Source: Planctomycetota bacterium (lineage in GTDB: Bacteria > Planctomycetota > UBA1135 > GCA-002686595). Taken from it: 64,000 nucleotides of DNA. The stretch spans positions 1 through 64,000 of the forward strand of contig SIAI01000002.1 of assembly GCA_009691855.1 (NCBI GenBank), given 5' to 3'. A program made the translations under genes and the position numbers. Shown one piece after another: positions 34,186 through 44,309 of the stretch (its first letter is position 1; every line of letters starts with the position of its first letter). A model generated the notes under the pieces. It was not told the origin of the DNA, did not search any database, and was given only the letters and a program-made list of their open reading frames with translations.

Positions 34186-34214
34186 TGCGGCGGGACCGAG
34201 TCGGTCCCGCCGCA
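34186..34214. terminator. 14-bp perfect palindrome between groEL1 and dnaJ
   Basis: The arms 34186-34199 and 34201-34214 pair perfectly around a single central base, with core CCGAGTCGG, the same core as the inner stem at 4740-4758. On the minus strand it lies downstream of groEL1 and of the repeat core at 34218-34238. It could attenuate groEL-to-dnaJ transcription or protect mRNA ends. Confidence 0.6.
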
Positions 34215-34217
34215 GGG

Positions 34218-34238
34218 GGGCGCGAGGGACTCGCGCCC
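34218..34238. repeat. Dispersed hairpin module, copy 2 (GGGCGCGAG-N3-CTCGCGCCC)
   Basis: A perfect 9-bp inverted repeat with GGA spacer, located 60 nt after the groEL1 stop. In transcript order it precedes a second palindrome (34214-34186), the same order as copy 1. Flanking bases (CGAAGTCTCTAG on the minus strand) also resemble those before copy 1 (GAACGTCTAGAAG). Confidence 0.8.
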
Positions 34239-34297
34239 TAGAGACTTCGAGCGCGTGCGTCCGCGCGCCGTCACGGCGCGCGGCTCGCAGCGCGCTC

Positions 34298-35902
34298 TCA
34301 GGCGATGCTTCCGGCGACCCTCTTCTTGTCGTCCCTCAGCTCCGTGACCATCGTGTCGGTGGTCAGCAGCAGGCCCGCGATCGAGGCCGCGTTCTGCAGC
34401 GCGGAGCGCACGACCTTGGCCGGATCGACGATGCCCGCCTTGAACATGTCCTCGTACTCGCGCGTGAGCGCATTGAAGCCGAAGCCCTTGCCCTTCTCGC
34501 GTACCGTCTCGACCACCACCGAGCCGTTCTCGCCGGCGTTCTCGGCGATCCAGCGCAGCGGCTCGGCCAGGGCCTTCTCGATGATCTTGCGCCCGAAGCG
34601 CTCGTCGCCCTTGCCCTTGGCGTTCTGGATGGCGGAGATGGCCGAGAGCAGCGCCACGCCGCCGCCCGGCACGATGCCCTCCTCGATCGCCGCGCGCGCT
34701 GCGTGCAGCGCGTCGTCGACCAGGTCTTTCTTGGACTTCATCGCCGCCTCGGTGTCGCCACCGACCTTGATCACGGCCACCCCGCCGGTCAGCTTTGCCA
34801 GGCGCTCTTCGAGCTTCTCCTTGTCGTACTCGGAGGTGGTGCGCTCGATTTGCGCGCGGATCTGCTTGACGCGCTCCTCGACGTTCTTCTTGGCGCCCGC
34901 GCCGGAGATCAGCGTCGTGGAGTCCTTGTCGACCACCACGCGCTTGGCCTGGCCGAGCTGGCTCAGCGTGACCTTCTCCAGCGACAGCCCGAGTTCGTCG
35001 GTGATGGCGATGCCGCCGGTGAGCACGGCGATGTCGCCCAGGTAGGCCTTGCGGCGGTCGCCGAAGCCGGGAGCCTTGACCGCGCACACGTTGAGGATGC
35101 CGCGCAGCTTGTTGATCACCAGCGTGGCCAGGGCCTCGCCCTCGATCTCCTCGGCGATGATCAGCAGCGGCCGGCCGGTCTGCGCGGCCTGCTCTAGCAC
35201 GGGGATGAGGTCGCGTGCGTTGGTGATCTTCTTCTCGTGAATGAGGATGTAGGCGTCCTCGAGCTCGGCCGTGAGCTTGGCCGGGTTGGTGGCGAAGTAG
35301 GGCGAGATGTAGCCCTTGTCGAACTCCATGCCCTCGACCACCTCGAGCTCGGTCGTGCGCCCGGTGCCCTCTTCGACGGTGATCGAGCCCTCGTCGCCGA
35401 CCTTGTCGAAGGCCTCGGCGATCAGCTTGCCGACCTCGGCGTCGTTGTTGGCGGAGATCGTGGCCACGCTGGCGCGCTCGGCCTTGGTCTTCACCACGCG
35501 TGACTGTTGCTTGATGCTCTCGACCGCGGCGATCACGGCCTGGTCGATGCCGTTGCGCAGCGCGACCGGGTTGACGCCCGCGGCCAGGTACTTCAGCCCC
35601 TCCTCGTAGATCGCCGCGGCCAGCACGGTCGCGGTGGTGGTCCCGTCGCCGGCCACGTCGCCGGTCTTCTTGGCGACCTCGTTCACGAGCTTGGCGCCCA
35701 TGTTCTCGAAGGGGTCGGCGAGGTCGATCTCCTTGGCCACCGAGACGCCGTCCTTGGTGACGTGCGGGGTGCCGAAGGACTTCTGCAGGATGACGTTGCG
35801 GCCTCCCGGGCCGAGCGTGACGCGCACCGTCTTGGCGAGCTTGGCGATGCCGTCGCGGACTTTCGCTCGGGCCTCGTCGTCGAACATGATCTGCTTGGCC
35901 AT
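34298..35902 (-). CDS. groL: Chaperonin GroEL, copy 1 (no GGM tail)
   Basis: This 534-aa 60-kDa chaperonin has the ATPase loop [18 protein letters not shown] and the C-terminal ATP-site [10 protein letters not shown]. Apical-domain blocks such as [18 protein letters not shown] are intact. The C-terminus ends KKRVAGSIA, without the Gly-Gly-Met repeat tail that lines the folding chamber in GroEL of E. coli. It lies 51 nt after groEL2 and is therefore the second gene of a chaperonin pair. The absence of groES beside either copy means a co-chaperonin must be encoded elsewhere. A dedicated client set for this copy is plausible but unproven. Confidence 0.95.
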   Translation of the reverse strand: MAKQIMFDDEARAKVRDGIAKLAKTVRVTLGPGGRNVILQKSFGTPHVTKDGVSVAKEIDLADPFENMGAKLVNEVAKKTGDVAGDGTTTATVLAAAIYEEGLKYLAAGVNPVALRNGIDQAVIAAVESIKQQSRVVKTKAERASVATISANNDAEVGKLIAEAFDKVGDEGSITVEEGTGRTTELEVVEGMEFDKGYISPYFATNPAKLTAELEDAYILIHEKKITNARDLIPVLEQAAQTGRPLLIIAEEIEGEALATLVINKLRGILNVCAVKAPGFGDRRKAYLGDIAVLTGGIAITDELGLSLEKVTLSQLGQAKRVVVDKDSTTLISGAGAKKNVEERVKQIRAQIERTTSEYDKEKLEERLAKLTGGVAVIKVGGDTEAAMKSKKDLVDDALHAARAAIEEGIVPGGGVALLSAISAIQNAKGKGDERFGRKIIEKALAEPLRWIAENAGENGSVVVETVREKGKGFGFNALTREYEDMFKAGIVDPAKVVRSALQNAASIAGLLLTTDTMVTELRDDKKRVAGSIA

Positions 35903-35953
35903 GGTTGCTTCTTTTCTGTGCTCTGGTGTGTGTGTTCGGGGTCGAGGTGCGGT

Positions 35954-37615
<1,662 letters not shown>

Positions 37616-37862
37616 GTGGGTCGTCGCGCTCCTGGCGTTCTGCTGGGTGGCTCGGGCGGGTGGGGACAGAATCCCCACGGGGAGAGAGTGCGCGCGCCTT
37701 GGCAAGAAGGGTGCCGAGGTGAAAAGTCGCTTGCGCACGGCCTGGGATGCCTACGAGCGCCTCTTCTTGCTGTCTTTTTGGCAGCTGAGTCGCGACGACC
37801 CTTTTTCCTCTGTCAAGCTGGCAGCGCTGTCCTTCGCCCGGGGACGACGGGATGATGGCCCC

Positions 37863-39044
37863 ATGATCCTCGCCGCGCTGCTCGTCGTCTGGCACCAGGA
37901 GAGCTCGGGCCTGCGCCTCGAACTCGAGGACCTGGAGGGCAAGCGCAGCGAGCTCGAGCTCAGCGCTTTGCCGCTGCGAGATCCGCGCGAGCGCGGAGCC
38001 TGGATCGTGCGACCGCTCGGCGCGCCGTCGGCCCCCGAGGCCACCCGTGGCGGCGAGGCGAGCGTGCGCGTCGCGCTGGTCAACGGCGACGAGCTGCGCG
38101 CGGAGGTGCGTGGCGGTGGGGGCGAGACGCTCGAGCTCGAACTCGCGGGCGGCGTGGTGGTGCCGTTCGAAATCTCCGACCTCGCCAGCCTGCGCTTCCC
38201 TGAGCGCATTCCGGCCGCGCAGCGCTTCGCCCTCGGACCGCCGACGGAAGGCGATCGCCTGTATCGGCGCGCCGGTGGGTTGGACGCGCTGGACGGCACG
38301 CTCGAGGGCTTCGAGACAGACGGCGTGCGCTTCAACAGCGTGCTCGGACAGCGCGTGATCCCGTGGGGCGAAGTGGCGGCGCTGTACATCGAGCAGTTGG
38401 GCAAGAGCAAGCCGCGCGCGCCGGGGCCGGACGTGCCGGTCACGGTCGAGTTCACTGCGGGCGGCGGGCGCGTGCGCGGCGCGCTGCTGGCGCTCGAGCG
38501 CGAGCGCTGCCGCCTGCGCTTGGGCCAGAGCGAGGTCGCGTTTCCGCTCTCGGCCGTGGCCGAGCTGGTGGTGGCGGATGGTCGCCTGACCTTCGTCTCG
38601 GAGCTGGAGCCCAGCGCCGAGGTCGGCCGCGGAGCTCCCTTCGGCGACGAGCTGGGCATGACCTGGCCACACCGCATGGACCGCAGCGTGACCGGGAGCG
38701 AGCTGCGCGCCGCCGGTGTGGGGCATCGGCGCGGCGTGGGCCTGCACGCGCCGACCCAGCTACGCTTCACGCTCGACGGCAGCTACCGCGTCCTGCGTGG
38801 GCGCGTGGCGATCGACGACAGCACAAGCACCAACGCCGCCAGCGCGCGCGGCAGCGTGATCTTCCGCGTGTGGGCCGACGGCAAGGCGCTGTGGGAGAGC
38901 CCGCTGGTGCGCGGCGGTGATGCGCCGCTGGCCTTGCCCACCCTGGATCTCGTCGGCAAGAAGGAGCTCGTGCTCGAGGCCGATGCGGCCGGCGATTTCG
39001 CCGGCGATCGCGCCGACTGGCTCGATCTCGTGCTGGTGCGCTAG
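37863..39044 (+). CDS. NPCBM-domain secreted protein
   Basis: This 393-aa protein has a short hydrophobic N-terminus ([16 protein letters not shown]) that could be a signal peptide. Two beta-rich modules span about 60-240 ([29 protein letters not shown]). The C-terminal region, about 265-393, matches the NPCBM/NEW2 carbohydrate-binding fold: [33 protein letters not shown] and [16 protein letters not shown]. It likely binds glycans at the cell surface. It is divergent from groEL2 and its stop overlaps that of the diguanylate cyclase gene on the other strand by three nt. Confidence 0.8.
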   Translation: MILAALLVVWHQESSGLRLELEDLEGKRSELELSALPLRDPRERGAWIVRPLGAPSAPEATRGGEASVRVALVNGDELRAEVRGGGGETLELELAGGVVVPFEISDLASLRFPERIPAAQRFALGPPTEGDRLYRRAGGLDALDGTLEGFETDGVRFNSVLGQRVIPWGEVAALYIEQLGKSKPRAPGPDVPVTVEFTAGGGRVRGALLALERERCRLRLGQSEVAFPLSAVAELVVADGRLTFVSELEPSAEVGRGAPFGDELGMTWPHRMDRSVTGSELRAAGVGHRRGVGLHAPTQLRFTLDGSYRVLRGRVAIDDSTSTNAASARGSVIFRVWADGKALWESPLVRGGDAPLALPTLDLVGKKELVLEADAAGDFAGDRADWLDLVLVR

Positions 39045-39982
39045 CTGCCCTCGGAGCCCTCCGCGGGCATGTTGCGGAAGTAGATGCCCTGATCGCCGCC
39101 GCGGCGCTTGGCCAGGCGCAGCGCGACCTCGGCGTGCTTGCGCAACGTCTCCAGTGTGTCGAGATCACCGCCGTCGAAAGTCTCGAAGCCGATGCTGGCG
39201 CTGACCGGCACGTCCTCGCGCGCGCCCTCGATGTGGCCCGAGAGCTTGGCGATCTCGCTGCGCAGACGGCTGACGACGTGGGCGGCGTTGATCTTGCCCG
39301 TGTACGGCAGCAGCAGCCCGAACTCGTCTCCGCCCAGACGCCCGGCCACGTCTTCCGTGCGCTTGTTGCGACGGATGACCTCGCCCACGCGCGCGATCAA
39401 GAGGTCTCCGACGGTGTGGTCGTGACGCTTGTTCACCGCGCCGAACTTGTCCAGGTCGATCAGCACCAGCGCCAGCTCGAGCTTGTGGCGCTGCGCGGCC
39501 GAGAAGTGCTCGACCACGCGAGTCTGGAAGGCCTGCGGGCGCAGAAGATCGGTGCGGTCGTCGTGCGAGGCGCGGTGGCGGAGCTCGTCCATCTCGCGCA
39601 GCAGTCGTCCGTGGGCCAGGAGCCGCGCCAGGCGCAGCTCGAACTCCTCGTCGCCCGCGTCGCGGAACAAGAGGTCCCAGGTCCCCGAGGCCAGCGCGCG
39701 GCCGGCGCGCAGCGGCAGCTCGCGGTCCGTGCGCTCGCCCTGGATCAGGAGCGGCACGTCGCCCCGGGCGAGGTCGAGGGCCTCGAACTCCTCGCTACCG
39801 GAGCGCGTCAGCGGCTCGAGCAGGATCACGTCCGGCCGCACCGCCCCGATCTGGCGCAGGGTCTCCCGCAGGGAGGAGCTGCGGCCCACCTCGAACGCCC
39901 GTGCGACCAGGTGCGCGACCCGGCCCTCGAGGGCGCCCCCGCGGTGGTCGGCGGCGAGGATGCGGGGGCTCGGTTGGGTCAT
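39041..39982 (-). CDS. Diguanylate cyclase (GGDEF domain)
   Basis: This 313-aa protein has an N-terminal response-regulator-like region (about 8-125; [12 protein letters not shown], with no clear phospho-acceptor Asp) and a C-terminal GGDEF domain from about 145. Catalytic [12 protein letters not shown] is intact and the allosteric I-site RxxD (RTED) is five residues upstream, so product inhibition by c-di-GMP is expected. The substrate is GTP. ATG 39982 is taken as start. It converges with the NPCBM gene. The 362-nt region on the other side leads into the ribosomal operon. Confidence 0.88.
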   Translation of the reverse strand: MTQPSPRILAADHRGGALEGRVAHLVARAFEVGRSSSLRETLRQIGAVRPDVILLEPLTRSGSEEFEALDLARGDVPLLIQGERTDRELPLRAGRALASGTWDLLFRDAGDEEFELRLARLLAHGRLLREMDELRHRASHDDRTDLLRPQAFQTRVVEHFSAAQRHKLELALVLIDLDKFGAVNKRHDHTVGDLLIARVGEVIRRNKRTEDVAGRLGGDEFGLLLPYTGKINAAHVVSRLRSEIAKLSGHIEGAREDVPVSASIGFETFDGGDLDTLETLRKHAEVALRLAKRRGGDQGIYFRNMPAEGSEGS

Positions 39983-40344
39983 GAACGGCTCGAACGCGCC
40001 CCAGGCGGGGGAGCTGGGCGGGGGGTCTGGACGCCGGGCAGCTCGTGCTTCCGGGGGTCTGGACACCGTCGATCCAGGTCATGATACCAGCTTGCTTTTT
40101 GCGTGACGGATCCGTCTGCCGGACCCCGCTCCGCCGGGAGTGGAAAGGGAGGAGATTGGAAGTCCGCGAGGCCATCGCTACACTCTTCGCGCTTCCTTCG
40201 GCCCCACGGGCCTCCGCGTGAGGAGTTTCTCCCGCCGCGCCCCGTGGTTTCGACCCGTTCGGGATGCACCCCGCTCGTCGTTTTTCGACCGGTCGGGGTG
40301 TCTTCGTGTGCGGGTCGGGTCGGAGCCGACTACCCCAGTCCCTG
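39983..40344 (+). promoter_or_regulatory. Intergenic region and 5' leader of rpsB
   Basis: This gene-free stretch lies between the divergent diguanylate cyclase and rpsB. It holds a sigma-70-like promoter candidate (40156-40184, listed separately) and a leader of about 155 nt with a bulged hairpin: CACCCCG 40267-40273 with CGGGGTG 40294-40300, enclosing GTCG/CGAC around TTTTT. A structured rpsB leader suggests feedback control by ribosomal protein S2, as in other bacteria; no primary-sequence match to a known leader motif is claimed. Confidence 0.5.
40156..40184 (+). promoter_or_regulatory. Candidate promoter of the rpsB operon
   Basis: TTGGAA (40156-40161) and TACACT (40179-40184) are separated by 17 nt, each matching four of six consensus positions. 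It points to the rpsB-tsf-pyrH-frr operon 160 nt downstream. Confidence 0.5.
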
Positions 40345-41256
40345 ATGGAAACCCTAACCGTTCAACAACTGATCGACGGCGGAGTGCACTTCGGATGCCG
40401 CGTATCGCGGTGGAATCCGAAGATGGCCCCCTACATCCACGGGCGGCGCAACTTGATCCACGTGATCGAGCTGCGCGAGACGCTCAAGGGCCTCATCCGC
40501 GCGCAAAACTTCCTCTATCACACGGTCGCCGAGGGCAGCCAGATCTTGTGGGTCGGCACCAAGCGGCAGATCAAGGGCGTGATCGCCGAAGCCGGCGAGC
40601 GCACGGGCATGCCGGTCGTCACCGAGCGCTGGATCGGCGGCACCCTCACCAACTTCAGCGTCATTCGCAGCCGCCTGCGTCGTCTCGAGGAACTCGAGAA
40701 GATGGAGGAGGACGGCTCGGTCAACCAGTACTCGAAGAAGGTGATTGCCTCGCTGCGGCGCGAGCACCGCAAGATCACGCGCAACCTGTCGGGCATCCGC
40801 GAGATGACCTCGATCCCGGGCGCGATCGTGATCGTCGACCCGTCGCGCGAGGACAACGCCGTGCGCGAGGCCAAGAAGATGGGCCTCGTGGTGATCGGCA
40901 TCCTCGACACGGACTGCGATCCGGACGGGATCGACATCATCATCCCGGGCAACGACGACGCGCTGCGTTCGGTGCGCTTGCTGATCGAGACGCTGGTGAA
41001 GTCGGTCGAGGAAGGGGCCGCGACGCATCGCGAGCGCCTGGCCGCGACCGGCGCCGCGGAACGCACCGACGACCATCCCGTGTCCGACGAACCGCGTCCC
41101 ACGCGCCAGCGCACGCTGCCGCGCCCGATCCGCGCGCTGCGCGAGCTGGGCACGGAAGAGGAAAGCGGGCTCGAGGCCGAGGACCGTCGTATCGGGCCGC
41201 GCGTGACGGCGGTGCCGGTGGGCGAGGCCCCGACGGCCGAGGTACCGAAGGAGTAG
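40345..41256 (+). CDS. rpsB: Small ribosomal subunit protein uS2
   Basis: This 303-aa protein has the S2 blocks VQQLIDGGVHFGCRVSRWNP, GRRNLIHVIELRETL, LWVGTKRQIKGVIAE, RWIGGTLTNF and PGAIVIVDPSREDNAVREA, plus PGNDDALRSVRLL near 215. It binds the 30S head-body junction. A C-terminal extension of about 65 Glu/Arg/Pro-rich residues goes beyond the usual 240 aa and looks disordered. It is the first gene of the canonical rpsB-tsf-pyrH-frr operon. The ribosome binding site before ATG 40345 is weak (no clear purine run). Confidence 0.97.
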   Translation: METLTVQQLIDGGVHFGCRVSRWNPKMAPYIHGRRNLIHVIELRETLKGLIRAQNFLYHTVAEGSQILWVGTKRQIKGVIAEAGERTGMPVVTERWIGGTLTNFSVIRSRLRRLEELEKMEEDGSVNQYSKKVIASLRREHRKITRNLSGIREMTSIPGAIVIVDPSREDNAVREAKKMGLVVIGILDTDCDPDGIDIIIPGNDDALRSVRLLIETLVKSVEEGAATHRERLAATGAAERTDDHPVSDEPRPTRQRTLPRPIRALRELGTEEESGLEAEDRRIGPRVTAVPVGEAPTAEVPKE

Positions 41257-41265
41257 CCGCCCGCA

Positions 41266-41281
41266 CGGGGCTGCGGCCCCG
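41266..41281 (+). terminator. Intergenic hairpin between rpsB and tsf
   Basis: CGGGGC (41266-41271) and GCCCCG (41276-41281) pair around a TGCG tetraloop, ten nt after the rpsB stop. No U-tract follows, so it is likely a partial terminator or mRNA-processing stem within the operon. Confidence 0.35.
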
Positions 41282-41371
41282 CGGCGGACCGACCACGAGG
41301 GCCACGGCCCCCGCCACGCGCGCTCGTGCGCGTGTGTTCATCCACGAGAAGGCCCGAGCGACACGACTGCC

Positions 41372-42235
41372 ATGGAAATCACCTCTCAGATGGTGCGCGA
41401 GCTGCGCGACCTGACCGGCGCCAGCATGATGGAGTGCAAGAAGGCGCTCGTGGCCTCCAACGGCGAGCGCGAGGCCGCCTTCGACTACCTGCGCAAGTCG
41501 GGCCTGAAGTCGGCCACCAAGAAGGCCGAGCGCTCCACTGCCGAGGGGCGCCTGTTCGCCGTACGCGCCAAAGACGGCCGCCGCGCGCACCTGTGCGGCG
41601 TGGCCTGCGAGACGGACTTTCTGGCCAAGGCCGAGAAGTTCGGCGCCTTCGTGAAGCGGATCGAGACGCACGTCGCCCAGCTCGACCCGACCGGGATCGA
41701 GGACGGCGCGCGTCCGCTGCTCGCGCAGCGCCTGAACGGCGAGGGCGCGTCCGTCCGCGAGGCGCTGCAGGAGGCCGCCGGCGGCTTCGGCGAGAACACG
41801 CGTATCACGCACTGCGTGCGGCTCGAGAACACCAAGGGTCAGGTGGGCACCTATGTGCACCACGACAACAAGCAGGGTGCGATCGTCTCGGTCACCACCG
41901 CGGCCGCGCCCGACAGGGCGGCCGAGATGCTCAAGGCCCTGTGCCAGCACATCGTCGTCTTCCGCCCCGCCTACGCCAACCGCGAGGACGTGCCTGCGGC
42001 CGACGTGGAGCGCGAGCGCGCCGTGATCCTCGCCGCCGAGGACATGAAGACGAAGCCCGAAAACGTGCGCGAGAAGATGGTCGTCGGGCGCCTGAACTCG
42101 TTCTTCGCGCAGACGGTCCTGGCCGAGCAGCCTTGGATCCTGGACGACAAGCTCAGCGTGCACAAGGCGCTCGAGAAGGGGCTCGGCGCACCGCTGCGCA
42201 TCGAGGCCTACGAGCGCGCGCACCTCGGCGCGTAG
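41372..42235 (+). CDS. tsf: Elongation factor Ts
   Basis: This 287-aa protein is the nucleotide exchange factor for EF-Tu. It starts with the UBA-like domain (VRELRDLTGASMMECKKAL) and carries the conserved CETDFLAK motif (about 83-90) that contacts EF-Tu. The core domains cover about 140-250, and the coiled coil and C-terminal module (KMVVGRLNSFFAQ, LAEQPWILDDK) are present. Length is typical. The gene lies 115 nt after rpsB with a hairpin between, and 57 nt before pyrH. Confidence 0.97.
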   Translation: MEITSQMVRELRDLTGASMMECKKALVASNGEREAAFDYLRKSGLKSATKKAERSTAEGRLFAVRAKDGRRAHLCGVACETDFLAKAEKFGAFVKRIETHVAQLDPTGIEDGARPLLAQRLNGEGASVREALQEAAGGFGENTRITHCVRLENTKGQVGTYVHHDNKQGAIVSVTTAAAPDRAAEMLKALCQHIVVFRPAYANREDVPAADVERERAVILAAEDMKTKPENVREKMVVGRLNSFFAQTVLAEQPWILDDKLSVHKALEKGLGAPLRIEAYERAHLGA

Positions 42236-42292
42236 AGGCGCCGAGGCGCGGGGGCTTGCATCGCCGCAACGACGGATGCACCCTGAGCCTCG

Positions 42293-43009
42293 ATGAGCTA
42301 CCAGCGCATCCTCCTGAAGCTCTCCGGCGAGGCCCTGGGAGATCCGGAGTCGGGGCACGGGATCGATCCCGGAGCGGTGTCGATCATCGCCCGTCAGGTG
42401 GCGCGCGTGGCGCGCCTGGGGGTCGAGACGGCCATGGTCGTGGGCGGTGGAAACATCCTGCGCGGTGCCTCCTTCAGCGCCAACGGCGCGCACCGTGCCA
42501 GCGCCGACTACATGGGCATGCTGGGCACGGTGATCAACGCTCTGGCGCTCTCGACTGCGCTCGAGGAGCAGGGTGTGGACACGCGCGTGCTCTCGGCGCT
42601 CGACATCCGCCAGGTGGCCGAGCCCTTCGTGCGCCGGCGCGCCCTGGCGCACCTCGAGAAGGGCCGCGTGGTGATCCTGGCGGGCGGCACGGGCAACCCG
42701 TTCTTCACCACCGACACCGCGGCCGCTCTGCGCGCCGCCGAGCTCGGCTGCGAGGTCATGCTCAAGGCCACCAAAGTGGACGGCGTCTACACCGCCGACC
42801 CCAAGAAGGACCCGCGCGCGCAGCGCTACGTCGAGCTCACCTACATGCAGGTGCTCGAGCGGCGACTGAAAGTCATGGACGGAACCGCGATCACGCTGTG
42901 CATGGAGAATCGCCTGCCGGTGGTCGTGTTCGACCTCTTCGTTGAAGGCAACATCGAGCGTGTCGTGAAGGGTGAGCCTCTCGGCACGACGATCAGGAGC
43001 GAACAGTGA
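42293..43009 (+). CDS. pyrH: UMP kinase
   Basis: This 238-aa amino-acid-kinase-fold enzyme phosphorylates UMP to UDP with ATP. It has [12 protein letters not shown] (phosphate-binding Lys), [44 protein letters not shown] and the [14 protein letters not shown] motif, all diagnostic of bacterial UMPK. Its last codons overlap frr by four nt (GTGA), so frr is translated by coupling. The pyrH-frr pairing is nearly universal. Confidence 0.97.
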   Translation: MSYQRILLKLSGEALGDPESGHGIDPGAVSIIARQVARVARLGVETAMVVGGGNILRGASFSANGAHRASADYMGMLGTVINALALSTALEEQGVDTRVLSALDIRQVAEPFVRRRALAHLEKGRVVILAGGTGNPFFTTDTAAALRAAELGCEVMLKATKVDGVYTADPKKDPRAQRYVELTYMQVLERRLKVMDGTAITLCMENRLPVVVFDLFVEGNIERVVKGEPLGTTIRSEQ

Positions 43010-43566
43010 GCAGCAAAGCAGTCCTCGACGATGGACGTGGCCGTTTCGAGAAGGCCCTGACGCACCTCAAGGATCAGCTCAAGAAGATCCGCACGGGACG
43101 GGCCTCGGCCGCGCTGGTCGATACCATCCGTGTCGATTACTACGGCACGCCCACGCCGATCAGCCAGATGGCGCAGGTCTCGATCCCCGAGCCGCGCCAG
43201 ATCCTGATCAAGCCCTTCGACGCCTCGATGCTGAAGGAGCTGATGAAGGCCGTGTCGCAGACCGACCTCGGCGCGGCGCCACAGAACGACGGCAAGGTCC
43301 TGCGCATCACGTTGCCGCCGCTGTCGGGCGAGCAGCGCCTGAAGTACTCGGCCAAGGTCAAGGAGATGTGCGAGGAGGCGCGCGTGGGCATGCGCAACAC
43401 GCGTCGCGACCTGAACAAGCACGTCGATGGCATGCACGCCGACGGCGGCCTGACCGACGACGAGCACAAGAAGGTCCAGACCCAGGTGCAGGACCTCTTG
43501 AAGGAGTATGAGAAGAAGGTCGACGAGACCCAGAAGGCCAAGGTGACGGAGATCGAGCAGGTCTGA
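43006..43566 (+). CDS. frr: Ribosome recycling factor
   Basis: This 186-aa protein has the two-domain RRF layout: the long coiled-coil domain I ([37 protein letters not shown]) with the beta domain II inserted ([20 protein letters not shown]). With EF-G it splits post-termination ribosomes. GTG 43006 overlaps the pyrH stop. It ends the rpsB operon, and a 22-nt palindrome at 43580-43601 follows. Confidence 0.96.
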   Translation: MSSKAVLDDGRGRFEKALTHLKDQLKKIRTGRASAALVDTIRVDYYGTPTPISQMAQVSIPEPRQILIKPFDASMLKELMKAVSQTDLGAAPQNDGKVLRITLPPLSGEQRLKYSAKVKEMCEEARVGMRNTRRDLNKHVDGMHADGGLTDDEHKKVQTQVQDLLKEYEKKVDETQKAKVTEIEQV

Positions 43567-43579
43567 GGGCGCGCGCGCT

Positions 43580-43601
43580 CGGCGGCGGCATGCCGCCGCC
43601 G
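43580..43601 (+). terminator. Perfect 22-nt palindrome after frr
   Basis: The sequence is self-complementary around a central GCATGC, starting 13 nt after the frr stop. It can form an 8-9-bp GC-only hairpin and is the likely end of the rpsB operon. No U-tract is present. Confidence 0.5.
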
Positions 43602-43625
43602 CAGCGCATTTGCCCGAAGTTCGCC

Positions 43626-43646
43626 GGGCGCGAGGAACTCGCGCCC
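43626..43646. repeat. Dispersed hairpin module, copy 3 (GGGCGCGAG-N3-CTCGCGCCC)
   Basis: A perfect 9-bp inverted repeat with GAA spacer, 60 nt after the frr stop and preceded by CGAAGTTCGCC, which resembles the bases before copy 2. The second palindrome here lies on the upstream side (43580-43601), so the arrangement differs from copies 1 and 2. Confidence 0.75.
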
Positions 43647-43692
43647 CTGTTGCGCGTGAACGAGTGCGCGCTGCAGCATTCTCACGTCCCCG

Positions 43693-43721
43693 TTGTTCTC
43701 CTCCCTCGCGCTCCGTATCTT
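43693..43721 (+). promoter_or_regulatory. Candidate promoter of tRNA-Lys
   Basis: TTGTTC (43693-43698) and TATCTT (43716-43721) are spaced by 17 nt, ending 30 nt before the tRNA 5' end. The -35 is weak (three of six), the -10 matches four of six. Confidence 0.45.
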
Positions 43722-43751
43722 GCCCGCCCCGTCGCCCGCGCGCCGGGACGT

Positions 43752-43827
43752 GGGCGCATAGCTCAGCCGGTAGAGCAACTGGCTTTTAACCAGTAGGTCC
43801 CAGGTTCGATCCCTGGTGCGCTCACCA
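43752..43827 (+). tRNA. tRNA-Lys (anticodon UUU)
   Basis: A 76-nt cloverleaf. The acceptor arms GGGCGCA and TGCGCTC pair with one G-U, the D-loop is AGCTCAGCCGGTAGAGC and the anticodon stem is ACTGG/CCAGT around CTTTTAA (anticodon TTT). The T-arm contains GGTTCGATCC. Discriminator A and CCA are encoded. It ends the rpsB region and stands alone. Confidence 0.97.
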
Positions 43828-44309
43828 CCTCTGCGCGCGAGGTGGCGTCTCGGGCGGCCCGTGGGGCGGGCGTCCACCCGAGTTCGCGCGGGTCTTCTCG
43901 TCGCATGGACCCGTCACGCTTCGCATGAGTGCGCCGCCGGCCTCGCGGACGGCACGAGCGCGTGGAGGCCCACTGGCTCCGACCGCGCGCCTCGGCGTGG
44001 AGCGCATGAGGTCCATACAATGCCGAATGTGCCCTGGTTCACTCCGCCGCGACATGGCTGGTCCCGGGGAAGCAACCCCGGGTTGTCCGGAGCGGGAGTC
44101 GAGTCAAGGATGGCGCGAAGCCGTCTGACAAGGTTGAAGTGCGTCGTAGCCGGGCTGCAGATCCTCGTGCTCGCGACCGCCTGCGATCCCTCCGTGGTGA
44201 TGATGCCGTCGTCGCGGAACCAGTTCCACTCCAGCGGTCCTCGTTGGGTCCGATGGGATCCTGCGCACCTACGCCAGGCCCAACGACGACTTCGAGTAGC
44301 CCCGCGACC
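43828..44309 (+). other. Intergenic region after tRNA-Lys
   Basis: This 482-nt stretch has no intact gene that I accept. Its first 280 nt show no conserved frame. From 44110 it holds a candidate decayed lipoprotein gene, listed separately. Base composition appears less GC-rich than the flanking coding sequence around 44100-44230, which would fit an old, unselected or transferred segment. Confidence 0.5.
44110..44299 (+). pseudogene. Possible decayed small lipoprotein gene with frameshift
   Basis: ATG 44110 begins a plausible lipoprotein signal (RLTRLKCVVAGLQILVLATA, then Cys-Asp-Pro-Ser), with the lipobox Cys near residue 25. This frame then runs on into Arg/Pro-rich sequence without sense. 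In the +1 frame, a clean C-terminus follows from about 44205: VLVGSDGILRTYARPNDDFE and a TAG at 44297-44299. The +1 frame is closed upstream by a TGA at 44201. A single indel around 44203-44235 would join the two parts into an approximately 60-aa lipoprotein. It could instead be a chance arrangement. Confidence 0.3.

Noticed and set aside
37791-37816. groEL2 promoter with TTGACA
   Set aside because: No acceptable -10 lies at 16-18 nt, so it is not called as a promoter.
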